A stretch of 64,000 nt of DNA, from assembly GCA_016794585.1 (NCBI GenBank), contig JAEUJM010000040.1, forward strand, positions 1 through 64,000, written 5' to 3'. The notes beneath the pieces are model-generated. The model saw only the letters and a program-made list of their open reading frames with translations, searched no databases and had not been told where the DNA came from. Source of the stretch: Acidimicrobiales bacterium. Its GTDB lineage: Bacteria; Actinomycetota; Acidimicrobiia; Acidimicrobiales; DATDAH01. The translations under genes were made by a program, and so were the position numbers. The stretch's first letter is position 1. Every line of letters starts with the position of its first letter. Shown here in pieces: positions 20,787 through 30,653 of the stretch.

Positions 20787-21728
20787 CTAGAGGCCGAGGC
20801 GCTCGCGCAGGTGGTCGGCGGTGCGCTCGAGACCTTCGGCGAGCTCGATGGTGGGCTTCCAGTCGAGGCGCTCCCGAGCGAGCGAGATGTCGGGCCGGCG
20901 CTGCGTCGGGTCGTCCACCGGGAGCGGCTCGTAGACGACCTCGGACGACGAGCCCGTCACCGCGAGCACCTGCTCGACGAGCTCGAGCATCGTGAACTCG
21001 TTGGGGTTGCCGATGTTCACCGGCCCGGTGAACCCGGGCGTGTCGAGCAATGCCGCGTAGCCGCGCACCTGGTCGTCGACGTAGCAGAAGCTGCGGGTCT
21101 GGGTGCCGTCGCCGTAGACGGTGAGGGGCTCGCCACGGAGGGCCTGGACCAGGAAGTTGGACACCACCCGCCCGTCCTCGGGACGCATCGCCGGTCCGTA
21201 GGTGTTGAAGGTGCGCACGATGCCCACGCTCACCCCGTGGGTGCGATGGAAGGCCATGGTCAGCGCCTCGGAGAACCGCTTGGCCTCGTCGTACACGCTG
21301 CGGGGCCCGACGGGGTTGACGTTGCCCCAGTAGGCCTCGGTCTGCGGGTGTTGGAGCGGGTCGCCGTAGACCTCGCTGGTGGAGGCCATGACGAAGCGAG
21401 CCCCCGTGGCCCGGGCCAACTCGAGGCCGTGGCGGGTGCCGAGGCTGCCCACGTCGAGGGTCTCGATGGGTCGGTCCAGGTAGTCCTTCACCGAGGCCGG
21501 GCTGGCCATGTGGACCACCCCGTCGACGGGGCCGTCGACCGGCAGGTCGCGGCTCACGTCCTGCTCGACGAAGGTGAAGCGCTCGTGATCGGCGAGGTGG
21601 GCGACGTTGGCCGTCGAGCCGGACGAGAGGTCGTCCACGGCGACGACCTCGTCGCCGCGCGCCACCAGGAGCGTCGCCAGGTGCGAGCCGAGGAACCCCG
21701 CTCCCCCCGTGATGACCACCCGTGCCAC
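20787..21728 (-). CDS. UDP-glucuronate decarboxylase (UDP-xylose synthase)
   Basis: A 313-aa extended SDR. It has RVVITGGAGFLGSHLA, HMASPASVKDYLDRPIETL, STSEVYGDPLQHPQTE, catalytic Y-x3-K in VYDEAKRFSEAL, and FNTYGPAMRPEDGRVVSNF, all diagnostic of the UXS family. It makes UDP-xylose from UDP-glucuronate. The GTG start lies one base after the stop of ugd, the gene that makes UDP-glucuronate, so the two form a two-step pathway operon. Confidence 0.9.
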   Translation of the reverse strand: MARVVITGGAGFLGSHLATLLVARGDEVVAVDDLSSGSTANVAHLADHERFTFVEQDVSRDLPVDGPVDGVVHMASPASVKDYLDRPIETLDVGSLGTRHGLELARATGARFVMASTSEVYGDPLQHPQTEAYWGNVNPVGPRSVYDEAKRFSEALTMAFHRTHGVSVGIVRTFNTYGPAMRPEDGRVVSNFLVQALRGEPLTVYGDGTQTRSFCYVDDQVRGYAALLDTPGFTGPVNIGNPNEFTMLELVEQVLAVTGSSSEVVYEPLPVDDPTQRRPDISLARERLDWKPTIELAEGLERTADHLRERLGL

Positions 21729-21729
21729 G

Positions 21730-23016
21730 TCAGCGGCGCCCGATGCCCTCGAAGCGGAACCCGCGGCGCTGGACCGCGGAGCGGTCGAGCAGGTTGCGGG
21801 CGTCCACGATGGCCGGGTCGGACTCCATCGTCTCGGCGACCTTGTCGAGGTCGAGCCAGCGGAACTCGTCCCACTCGGTGAGCACGACGAGCACGTTGGC
21901 ACCGGCACAGGCCGCGTAGGGATCGGCGCACACCTCGAGGGCCGGATGGGTGACCAGAGGCGAGCTCACGGCGGGGTCGTAGGCCCGGACCGTGGCGCCC
22001 TCTTCGGCGAGGCGGCCGAGGACGTGCAGTGCCGGGGACTCCCGCAGGTCGTCGGTGCGGGCCTTGAAGGTCAGGCCCCATGCGGCGACGGTCACGCCGT
22101 CGAGATGCCCACCCGCCATCTCCGTCACCTTGCGCACCACCCGCTCGAACTGCTCCTCGTTCACGTCGACGACGCCCTTGAGGAGTCGGAAGTCATACCC
22201 CCCGTCCTCGGCGATGCGGATGAGCGCCGAGGTGTCCTTGGGGAAGCAGCTGCCTCCGTAGCCCGGCCCCGGCTTGAGGAAGTCGTGCCCGATGCGCTTG
22301 TCGTAGCCCATGCCCAACACGACGTCGTTGACGTCCGCGCCCACCGCCTCGCAGACGGCCGCGACGGCGTTGACGAAGGAGAGCTTGGTGGCGAGGAAGG
22401 CGTTGCTGGCGTACTTGATGGTCTCGGCCGACGCGGGGTCGGTGACCATCAACGGGGCCGGGACGCCCACGTAGAGCGACGCCACGCGGATGGCCGCACC
22501 CTGGTCCTCGCTGCCGATCACCACCCGATCGGGGTGGAGGAAGTCGGAGACCGCCGATCCCTCGCGGAGGAACTCGGGGTTGGAGACCACGTAGACGTCG
22601 CTGCGGCCGAGGGCCTGCTCGACCACCCGCGTGGATCCGACGGGCACGGTGGACTTGTTGATGACGACGGCTTCGGGCGGCAGGACCGGTCCGATCTCGC
22701 GCGCCGCCGCCTCGATGTACGACAGGTCGGCGCGGCCGTCCGGGCCCTGCGGGGTGGGGACGCTGAGGTACGAGAACTCGGCGTGCTGAGCCGCGGCGGC
22801 CGCTCCCACCACGAAGTGCAGGCGACCGGCTCGCACGCCCTCGACGATGAGCTGCTCGAGGCCGGCCTCGAGGATGGGCACCTCGCCGCGCTCGAGCAGT
22901 GCGATCCGCTCGGCGTCGATGTCCGCGCAGAAGACCTCGTGTCCCAGGTGGGCGAAGCACGCAGCCGTGGTCAGCCCGACGTAGCCCGCGCCGATGACGG
23001 CGACCTTGCTGCTCAT
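21730..23016 (-). CDS. ugd: UDP-glucose 6-dehydrogenase
   Basis: A 428-aa protein. The N-terminal NAD domain starts KVAVIGAGYVGLTTAACFAH, followed by SVPTPQGPDG, NPEFLREGSA, the central ASNAFLATKLSFVN helix, and the catalytic cysteine in GGSCFPKD (Cys257). It oxidises UDP-glucose to UDP-glucuronate. The ATG has an excellent Shine-Dalgarno (AAGGAGGAG) about 9 bases upstream, unusual among the first genes in this window, which mostly appear leaderless; the promoter-like TAAGGT lies about 76 bases upstream. It is the first gene of the ugd-UXS operon. Confidence 0.95.
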   Translation of the reverse strand: MSSKVAVIGAGYVGLTTAACFAHLGHEVFCADIDAERIALLERGEVPILEAGLEQLIVEGVRAGRLHFVVGAAAAAQHAEFSYLSVPTPQGPDGRADLSYIEAAAREIGPVLPPEAVVINKSTVPVGSTRVVEQALGRSDVYVVSNPEFLREGSAVSDFLHPDRVVIGSEDQGAAIRVASLYVGVPAPLMVTDPASAETIKYASNAFLATKLSFVNAVAAVCEAVGADVNDVVLGMGYDKRIGHDFLKPGPGYGGSCFPKDTSALIRIAEDGGYDFRLLKGVVDVNEEQFERVVRKVTEMAGGHLDGVTVAAWGLTFKARTDDLRESPALHVLGRLAEEGATVRAYDPAVSSPLVTHPALEVCADPYAACAGANVLVVLTEWDEFRWLDLDKVAETMESDPAIVDARNLLDRSAVQRRGFRFEGIGRR

Positions 23017-23091
23017 GCTGCTCGCTCCTCCTTGGTGGGCACCCCTTCGGCGGGCGCTCCGTCGTGCGCGCGGCCCGGCGGCACCGCCCCA

Positions 23092-23097
23092 ACCTTA
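23092..23097 (-). promoter_or_regulatory. putative -10 (TAAGGT) of ugd-UXS
   Basis: TAAGGT on the minus strand gives a leader of roughly 65-70 bases with a strong ribosome binding site before ATG 23016. This contrasts with the leaderless pattern elsewhere. Confidence 0.4.
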
Positions 23098-23148
23098 GGG
23101 GCTGGACCGGCGGTCAGCCGAAGTGGTGCGCCACGGGCCAGGGCCGCG

Positions 23149-24579
23149 TCAGCCGCACTGCTGGCCGTCGGGCGGCGGGCCCGGCACCTCGCCGATGACC
23201 TCGGTCGTGGTGGTGGTGCCCCCGAGGTCGGGAGCCACGGTGGTGCTGGTCGTGGTGGTGACCTGGGCCGGGCCGGGCTCGGCGTTCACGCCGGCGTAGT
23301 CGAGGCCGGTGACGACCACCACAGGGGCGGGCAGCTCGGCCACCTCCTCGAGCTGGGCGCCGGCGGCGAGGTAGCGCCGGACGAGGTCGGCGGCCGGCTC
23401 GTTGCCCGGCGTGTAGCGCACCACCGTGTTGGCGAAGTCGAAGCGCTCGGCGTCGCCGGTGCCGATCACCGTGAAGCCAACGCTCGACAGATCGTCGGAG
23501 ACGGTGCCGGCCTGGCCGCTCGTGCCCGAGCCGTTGAGCACCTCGACCTGCACGCTGGCCGGGTCCTCGGCGTTGACGGCGACGCCCCGGAAGATGTCGA
23601 GGATGGCCTGGTTGTCGTCCGTGTCGGACATGCGCAGCACCTGCGCACCGTTGATGAGGTCGTCGTACACCTCGAGCGAGTGCGTCTCGAGAGCCGTCGG
23701 CTCGAAGGTGCGGAAGCGCTTGCCGAGGGTGAACACGTCCTGCGCCGTGAGGGTGTCGTCCACCGTGACGTTGCCGATGCCGACGTCGATGAGCTGGTTG
23801 AGGGTGACCGGGTTGCGGATGCCCTTCACGACGGCCCGCTGGATGGCGCGGCGGATGAAGTCCTGCTGGCGGCTGATGCGGCCCAGGTCGCCGGTGCCGT
23901 CGGTGTGCCAGCCCGACTCGTCCTGGTACTCGAAAGACCGGGACCGGGCGTAGGCGAGGGCCTGATCGGGCTCGAGGGTGATGCACCCCGCGCCCACGTT
24001 GAGCCCCGTCTTCGCGTCGCGGACGGGGTACTCGAAGTAGATCGGGATGCCGTCGACGGCGGCCACCAGCTCCTTGAAGCCGAGGAAGTCCATCTGGAGG
24101 TAGTGGTTGATCTCGATGCCGAAGTAGTCGTCGATGGTCTGGATCAGCGCCTCGGGGCCGCCCACGCTGAGCGCGGTGTTGATGCGCTGCTCGCCTCCGC
24201 CGGCGATCGGCAACCACAGGTCACGCGGCAACGACAGGAGCTGCGCCTGCGTCTGCTCGGGATCGACCCGCAGCACCATGATCGTGTCCGAGAGCACCCC
24301 GAGGTCGTCGCGCCCGTTCGTGACCGGGTCGGACGGGTCGAGGCGGGCGGCGTCGTCGGTGCCGACCACGAGGAAGTTCTGGGGCTGGCCCGGCTCCTCT
24401 TTCGCGGTCAGCACGCTCGGGTCGATCGCCACCGTGGGGAGACGGCCGAACTTGTAGTTGAAGTAGCCGAGGCCGCCGGCGATCACCAGGCAGGTGACGA
24501 TCAGGAAGACGTTGAAGGTGATGAGGAGGCGCTGGGGCCACGAGCGGCGGCCCGGCGTCCCCGCGCGGGCGGCTGACAC
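23149..24579 (-). CDS. LCP family (LytR-CpsA-Psr) glycan ligase with LytR_C domain
   Basis: A 476-aa protein: a short basic N-terminus, a membrane span (LITFNVFLIVTCLVIAGGLGYF), the LCP catalytic domain (GVLSDTIMVLRVDP, LLSLPRDLWLP, INTALSVGGPEALI, GAGCITLEPDQALAYARSR, and RISRQQDFIRRAI with its Arg residues), then a LytR_C domain (VQVEVLNGSGTSGQAGTV) and a Thr-rich tail. LCP enzymes transfer polyprenyl-phosphate-linked glycans to peptidoglycan outside the cell. GTG 24579 is chosen because TAGCCT sits 8 bases upstream; a longer frame would overlap divergent pabB. It is the likely wall-attachment enzyme for one of the glycans made here. Confidence 0.9.
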   Translation of the reverse strand: MSAARAGTPGRRSWPQRLLITFNVFLIVTCLVIAGGLGYFNYKFGRLPTVAIDPSVLTAKEEPGQPQNFLVVGTDDAARLDPSDPVTNGRDDLGVLSDTIMVLRVDPEQTQAQLLSLPRDLWLPIAGGGEQRINTALSVGGPEALIQTIDDYFGIEINHYLQMDFLGFKELVAAVDGIPIYFEYPVRDAKTGLNVGAGCITLEPDQALAYARSRSFEYQDESGWHTDGTGDLGRISRQQDFIRRAIQRAVVKGIRNPVTLNQLIDVGIGNVTVDDTLTAQDVFTLGKRFRTFEPTALETHSLEVYDDLINGAQVLRMSDTDDNQAILDIFRGVAVNAEDPASVQVEVLNGSGTSGQAGTVSDDLSSVGFTVIGTGDAERFDFANTVVRYTPGNEPAADLVRRYLAAGAQLEEVAELPAPVVVVTGLDYAGVNAEPGPAQVTTTTSTTVAPDLGGTTTTTEVIGEVPGPPPDGQQCG

Positions 24580-24587
24580 GAAGGTCG

Positions 24588-24593
24588 AGGCTA
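24588..24593 (-). promoter_or_regulatory. putative -10 (TAGCCT) of the LCP gene
   Basis: TAGCCT on the minus strand ends 8 bases before GTG 24579; supports that start. Confidence 0.43.
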
Positions 24594-24646
24594 ACGGCTC
24601 CGCGGGTCGGGTTGGGGTCAGGTCGTGGCGAAAACCGCCCCCGCCG

Positions 24647-24652
24647 TACGCT
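24647..24652 (+). promoter_or_regulatory. putative -10 (TACGCT) of pabB-pabC
   Basis: TACGCT ends 6 bases before GTG 24659. This spacing matches mutB and decides the pabB start in favour of 24659 over GTG 24653. Confidence 0.43.
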
Positions 24653-24658
24653 GTGGCC

Positions 24659-25684
24659 GTGGTCGGATCCGAGCGGGCGCTGGCAGTGGTGGGTGGCACG
24701 CTCTGCACCGGCCTGCTCGACGTCACGAGCGACCTGGCCGCCCTCGACGGCACCGGCTTCTGGGCCGTGGTGCTCCCCTTCGACGGCCCACCCGTCTGCG
24801 CACGATTCGCCGACACCCGCCCGGCGCAGCCCTGGCCGGGCGCTCCGTGGCGCGGACCCGAGCCGGGGTCGTGGCGGTCCTCGCTCGAGCGGGCGGGCTT
24901 CGAGGCCGGGGTCCGCTCCATCCGCGACGCCATCGCGGCCGGGGACGTCTACCAGGTGAACCTCACCCGCCGCCTCAGCGCTCCGCTGCCCCGAGACGCC
25001 GAGATCGCGGCGCTGGGCGCCGCGCTCGCCGAGGGCAACCCCGCGCCCTACAGCGCCGTCGTGGACCTGCCTGCGCACGGCGTGCGGGTGGCGTCCGCCT
25101 CGCCGGAGCGCTTCCTGCGGCGGGACGGTGACCTCGTGGCCTCCTCGCCCATCAAGGGCACCGCCGCCACCGAGGACGGCCTGCTGCCCAAGGACCGGGC
25201 CGAGAACGTGATGATCGTGGACCTCGTGCGCAACGACCTCGGCCGCGTGTGCGAGTACGGCTCGGTGGCCGTGCCGGGCCTCCTCGAGGTCGAGCCCCAT
25301 CCGGGCCTCGTCCACCTCGTCAGCACCGTCACCGGACGCCTCCGCCCCGGCCACGGGTGGGCCGAGGCGGTGGACGCCACTTTCCCGCCGGGCTCGGTCA
25401 CGGGCGCACCCAAGCTGGCCGCCCTGGACCACATCGACCGCCTCGAGCCCGTGGGGCGCGGCGTCTACTGCGGAGCGGTCGGGTGGGTCGATGCCGATCG
25501 CCGCTGCGGCGACCTGAACGTCGCCATCCGCACCTTCTGGGCCGAGGACGGCGAGCTGCACTTCGGCACCGGCGGGGGCATCACCTGGGACTCGACACCG
25601 GAGGGCGAATGGGAAGAGACCGAGCTGAAGGCCCGCCACCTGCTGAGGGTGGCGTCGGCGACGCCGGCGGGGGTGGCCCGATGA
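24659..25684 (+). CDS. pabB: aminodeoxychorismate synthase component I
   Basis: A 341-aa chorismate-binding enzyme (anthranilate synthase/PabB fold). Key blocks are IAAGDVYQVNLTRRL, SPERFLRRDGDLVASSPIKG with the catalytic Lys of PIKGTA, AENVMIVDLVRNDLGR, FPPGSVTGAPKLAAL, and GVYCGAVGW near the C-terminus. With a glutaminase partner it makes 4-amino-4-deoxychorismate for folate. It lacks most of the N-terminal domain of longer TrpE/PabB proteins, but compact PabB forms exist. No pabA glutaminase is in the window. Its stop overlaps the pabC ATG (ATGA). Confidence 0.9.
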   Translation: MVGSERALAVVGGTLCTGLLDVTSDLAALDGTGFWAVVLPFDGPPVCARFADTRPAQPWPGAPWRGPEPGSWRSSLERAGFEAGVRSIRDAIAAGDVYQVNLTRRLSAPLPRDAEIAALGAALAEGNPAPYSAVVDLPAHGVRVASASPERFLRRDGDLVASSPIKGTAATEDGLLPKDRAENVMIVDLVRNDLGRVCEYGSVAVPGLLEVEPHPGLVHLVSTVTGRLRPGHGWAEAVDATFPPGSVTGAPKLAALDHIDRLEPVGRGVYCGAVGWVDADRRCGDLNVAIRTFWAEDGELHFGTGGGITWDSTPEGEWEETELKARHLLRVASATPAGVAR

Positions 25685-26523
25685 GCACCCTCGACCGGTC
25701 CCTCGTGTGGATCGACGGTGCGCTGATGCCCGCCGGGCAGGCCCGCGTCTCGCCCTTCGACCATGGCCTGCTGGTCGGCGACGGGGTGTTCGAGACCACC
25801 AAGGTGGTCGACGGCGTGGCCTTCGCCCTGCGCCGCCACCTGGCCCGCCTGCGCCGGTCGGCCGGCGGCCTGCGCATCACCGTGCCGTACACCGACGACG
25901 AGCTGACGGCCGCCATCGCCGCCGTCATCGAGGCCAACGGGCCCACCACCGGCCGGCTGCGGACCACGGTCACGGGCGGCCCGGGCCCGCTCGGCTCGGA
26001 CCGCGGCACCGTGCTCCCCACGGTGATCATCGCCGCCGCCCCGGCCACCGCCTGGCCCCCGTCCGCGCCGGTGGTCACCGTCCCCTGGCCCCGCAACGAG
26101 CGCAGCGCGGTCGCCGGACTGAAGACCGTCTCGTACGCCGAGAACGTGGTGGCCCTCACCTACGCCCACGAGCGCGGCGCCAGCGAGGCCATCTTCCCCA
26201 ACACCCGCGACCTCCTCTGCGAGGGCACCGGCTCGAACGTGTTCCTCGTGCACGAGGGCCGCCTGGTGACCCCCACGCTGGCCGCCGGCTGCCTGGGGGG
26301 CATCACCCGCGAGCTGGTGCTCGAGTGCTCCGACGCCATCGAGTGCGACGTGCCCCTCGCCGCCCTCGCGGGCGCCGACGAGGCCTTCCTCACCTCGAGC
26401 ACCCGCGACGTCCAGCCCATCTCCCACGTCGACGGCCACGCCCTGCCGTCCTGCCCCGGCCCCCACACGCAGGCGGCCGCCGACGAGCTCGCCGCGCTCG
26501 CGACCCGGACCCTCGACCCGTGA
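25681..26523 (+). CDS. pabC: aminotransferase class IV, probable aminodeoxychorismate lyase
   Basis: A 280-aa PLP fold-type IV protein. It has IDGALMPAGQARVSPFDHGL and GDGVFETTKVVDG near the N-terminus, the PLP-lysine segment VAGLKTVSYAENVVAL, EGTGSNVFLVHEGRLVTP, and GITRELVLE. Members include branched-chain aminotransferase, D-amino acid aminotransferase and 4-amino-4-deoxychorismate lyase; translational coupling to pabB supports the lyase, which releases p-aminobenzoate and pyruvate. A sulfotransferase gene follows after 13 bases and may be co-transcribed. Confidence 0.85.
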   Translation: MSTLDRSLVWIDGALMPAGQARVSPFDHGLLVGDGVFETTKVVDGVAFALRRHLARLRRSAGGLRITVPYTDDELTAAIAAVIEANGPTTGRLRTTVTGGPGPLGSDRGTVLPTVIIAAAPATAWPPSAPVVTVPWPRNERSAVAGLKTVSYAENVVALTYAHERGASEAIFPNTRDLLCEGTGSNVFLVHEGRLVTPTLAAGCLGGITRELVLECSDAIECDVPLAALAGADEAFLTSSTRDVQPISHVDGHALPSCPGPHTQAAADELAALATRTLDP

Positions 26524-26536
26524 ACGGCCGGCGCTG

Positions 26537-27259
26537 ATGGACAAGCTCTTCTGCGTCGGCGACGAGAAGACCGGCACCCACTCCGTGGCGGGGCTCTTCC
26601 GCGCCTTCCGTGCGGAGCACGAGCCGGAGGCCCACGACCTGCGGCCCCTCGTCGAGGCCCGTCTGCGGGGCGAGGCCGTCGACGACGCCATCGAGGCCTA
26701 CCTGGCCGACAAGGAGCGCCGCCTGCACCTCGAGGTGGACTGGTCGTTCCTCAACGGCGAGATCATCGACCTGCTCGTCCGGCGGTACCCCGACGCCCGC
26801 TACGTGCTCACCCTGCGTGAGCCCCGGTCGTGGCTCGACTCGAAGCTCAACCAGATGGTGACCTACGCGTCACCCCGCTGGATCGAGCTGCGGGCGCTGC
26901 GCCACGGGCCGCCCGCGGGCCACCCGCCCGAGGAGCAGCCACTGGCCGAGCGGGGCCTGCCCACCCTCGACGGCCTCTTCGGCGAGTACGCCCGGTTCAA
27001 CGCCGGGGTGGTCGATCACGTACCCGCCGACCGGCTGCTGGTGCTGCGCACACCGGACATCCGCGAGCGGGCCGACCGCCTGGCGGCCTTCGCCGGCATC
27101 CCCCTCGACACCCTCGATCTCGAGCGCTCCCACGAGTTCCAGGGACCGGTGAAGCACCACGTGCTCGACGAGCTCGACCCGTCCTACCTCGACGCCAAGC
27201 TCCACGAGCACTGCGACGCCCTGGTCCTCCCCCTCTACGAGGCCGCCGCCACCTCCTGA
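26537..27259 (+). CDS. P-loop sulfotransferase
   Basis: A 240-aa protein with the 5'-phosphosulfate loop in GDEKTGTHSVAGLFRAF (KTGTHS at 11-16) and a 3'-phosphate segment YVLTLREPRSWLDSKLNQ. Both are typical of PAPS-dependent sulfotransferases, which put sulfate on sugar hydroxyls. The rest of the fold is short but complete. It follows pabC by 13 bases and may only share its transcript. It is one of five such genes in the window. The acceptor is unknown; the glycan context suggests a polysaccharide or glycolipid (inference). Confidence 0.78.
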   Translation: MDKLFCVGDEKTGTHSVAGLFRAFRAEHEPEAHDLRPLVEARLRGEAVDDAIEAYLADKERRLHLEVDWSFLNGEIIDLLVRRYPDARYVLTLREPRSWLDSKLNQMVTYASPRWIELRALRHGPPAGHPPEEQPLAERGLPTLDGLFGEYARFNAGVVDHVPADRLLVLRTPDIRERADRLAAFAGIPLDTLDLERSHEFQGPVKHHVLDELDPSYLDAKLHEHCDALVLPLYEAAATS

Positions 27260-27276
27260 CAGGCGAACCGTCGTTC

Positions 27277-27329
27277 TGGGTACGGCAATCCGCTCTCAGC
27301 GTTCCGTTTCTGTACCCACAACGGATTGC
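27277..27329. repeat. two interleaved inverted repeats between convergent genes
   Basis: TGGGTAC (27277-27283) pairs with GTACCCA (27312-27318), and GCAATCCG (27285-27292) pairs perfectly with CGGATTGC (27322-27329). The order A-B-A'-B' is that of an H-type pseudoknot or two alternative hairpins. It lies between the stops of the sulfotransferase and birA genes. Its left arm GTTCTGGGTAC resembles GTTCTCGGAAC of the 13312 element. Confidence 0.6.
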
Positions 27330-27338
27330 GGGAGGAGG

Positions 27339-28172
27339 TCAGGTGGAGGAGCCAGATCGCAGGTGGATGACGTCGCCGACGGGGACGACGACGACGTCGG
27401 TGTCGACCTCGAGGCGCAGCGCCCCGTCGGGCTCGAAGCCCACCACGGTGCCGACCAGCTCGTCGTGGCTGCGCACGACCCGCACCTCCCGACCCAAGGT
27501 GGCGGAAGCGGCCTCCTCCTCGCGGCGCAGGGCCAGGCGCCCGTCCGGGGCCAGCACGGCGGCGTAGCGGCGCTCCAGCCCCACGAGGAGGGCGGTGACG
27601 AGCGCCTGGCGGTCCACCGGGCCACCGGTGAGGTGATTGAGGGCGACGGCGAGGTCGGCGATCTCGGCCGGCAGCTCGTCGGGCCAGTTCACGTTGAGGC
27701 CGATGCCGACGACGACGGCGGCGAAGTGCGACCCGGCCAGCGTGGACTCGGCGAGCACCCCGGCGAGCTTGCGCTCCGCCCCGCCGGCGGCGGGTGACGC
27801 CACCACGAGGTCGTTGGGCCATTTGAGCCCTGGGCGGACCCCCGTCACCGTCTCGCAGGCCTCGATGGCCGAGAGGGCGACGGCGGTCGTCAGCGCGTGC
27901 GCGTGGTCCAGCCCGACGTCGGGGCGCAACAGCACCGAGAGGAGGATCGACGCGCCGGGTGGCGCCGTCCAGACCCGACCGAGGCGGCCCCGGCCGGCGG
28001 TCTGGTGGTCGGCGACCAACACCGTGCCCTCGGGTGCGCCGTCGGCGGCGAGGGCCAGCAGATCGGCGTTCGTGGAGCCCGTCTCGGCCACCCAGCGCAC
28101 GTCGCCGAAGCGGGTGCCCGGGACGGCTGCGGAAGGACCCGAAGGTGTGAAGCTGGCATCACCACCCGACAC
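27339..28172 (-). CDS. birA: biotin-[acetyl-CoA-carboxylase] ligase
   Basis: A 277-aa protein from GTG 28172 (281 aa from the alternative ATG at 28184). The BirA catalytic domain shows ETGSTNADLLALA, DHQTAGRGRLGRVW (the biotinyl-AMP-binding GRGRxGR loop), GLKWPNDLVV, and VVGIGLNVNWP, followed by a small C-terminal SH3-like domain. No N-terminal DNA-binding domain is present, so it is a ligase only. It is divergent from accA3, whose biotin-carrier domain it probably modifies. GTG 28172 is preferred because TATGGT ends 7 bases before it, so the upstream ATG would be part of the promoter. Confidence 0.9.
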   Translation of the reverse strand: MSGGDASFTPSGPSAAVPGTRFGDVRWVAETGSTNADLLALAADGAPEGTVLVADHQTAGRGRLGRVWTAPPGASILLSVLLRPDVGLDHAHALTTAVALSAIEACETVTGVRPGLKWPNDLVVASPAAGGAERKLAGVLAESTLAGSHFAAVVVGIGLNVNWPDELPAEIADLAVALNHLTGGPVDRQALVTALLVGLERRYAAVLAPDGRLALRREEEAASATLGREVRVVRSHDELVGTVVGFEPDGALRLEVDTDVVVVPVGDVIHLRSGSST

Positions 28173-28177
28173 GGAAC

Positions 28178-28185
28178 TAACCATA
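28178..28185. promoter_or_regulatory. overlapping divergent -10 elements of birA and accA3
   Basis: On the plus strand TAACCA (28178-28183) ends 6 bases before GTG 28190 of accA3. On the minus strand TATGGT (28185-28180) ends 7 bases before GTG 28172 of birA. The two hexamers share four base pairs, so polymerase could not occupy both at once. Confidence 0.4.
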
Positions 28186-28189
28186 GGGG

Positions 28190-29959
<1,770 letters not shown>

Positions 29960-29962
29960 CCC

Positions 29963-30649
29963 ATGGCGCCCCCGGTGGCGGTGCTCGGCATGCACCGCAG
30001 CGGCACGAGCAGCCTCGCGGGCTCCCTCGAGGAGGCCGGCTTGCACCTCGGCGAGGTCGTGACCAAGGCGCAGCACAACCTGAAGGGCAACCGCGAGAGC
30101 CTGGCCGTGCGCGACCTCAACGACCGGCTCCTCGAGCACAACGACGGCGCCTGGGACCGCCCCCCGGCCACCGTCGTCTGGGACGACGACTTCCGCACGC
30201 AGCGCACCGCGGTGATCGCCGCCCACGCAGCGGACTGGCGCTGGGGCTTCAAGGACCCCCGCACCCTCCTCACCCTCGCCTTCTGGCAGGAGGGCCTGCC
30301 CGACCTCGCCCTGGTGGGCACCTTCCGCCACCCGCTGGCGGTGGCGGCCTCGCTCGAGCGGCGCGACGGCCTGGCCACCCCGGTGGGCCTGCGCCTGTGG
30401 GAGGCCTACAACCAGCGCCTCGTGGCCGCCCACGAGGCCGGCGCCTTCCCCCTCGTCTCGTTCGACCTCCCGCCCGACGAGTACGCCGCCGCCGTGGCGG
30501 GCATTGCGAGGGCGCTGGACCTGCCGGGCGAGCCGGGGTTCTTCAGCGAAGAGCTCCGCCACCACGGCCCGGTCGACGAGACCCCGTTGCCCTCGTCGGT
30601 GGCGGACCTGTACGACCGCCTCCGGGCCCTCGCCGCCGGCGGCGCGTGA
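29963..30649 (+). CDS. P-loop sulfotransferase family protein
   Basis: A 228-aa protein with the phosphosulfate loop LGMHRSGTSSLAGSLEEAG at residues 8-26, a WRWGFKDPRTLLTLAFW segment and the 3'-phosphate-type LVGTFRHPLAVAASLERR. It closely resembles the N-terminal half of the sulfotransferase at 35145 (GMHRSGTSALT, WTWKDPRLCLTLPFWH, CLRHPVEIAASLERRNG), so these two are paralogues. It follows accA3 by 3 bases and precedes a glycosyltransferase by 4. The acceptor is probably a sugar being assembled by its neighbours (inference). Confidence 0.75.
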   Translation: MAPPVAVLGMHRSGTSSLAGSLEEAGLHLGEVVTKAQHNLKGNRESLAVRDLNDRLLEHNDGAWDRPPATVVWDDDFRTQRTAVIAAHAADWRWGFKDPRTLLTLAFWQEGLPDLALVGTFRHPLAVAASLERRDGLATPVGLRLWEAYNQRLVAAHEAGAFPLVSFDLPPDEYAAAVAGIARALDLPGEPGFFSEELRHHGPVDETPLPSSVADLYDRLRALAAGGA

Positions 30650-30653
30650 GGCC

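Noticed and set aside
21607-24576. Open frame of almost 1000 codons antisense to ugd and the LCP gene
   Set aside because: No motifs; both genes on the other strand are certain.
28173-28184. ATG 28184 as birA start
   Set aside because: The ATG lies inside a TATGGT hexamer placed exactly 7 bases before an in-frame GTG at 28172; the four extra codons are not family-conserved as far as I recall.
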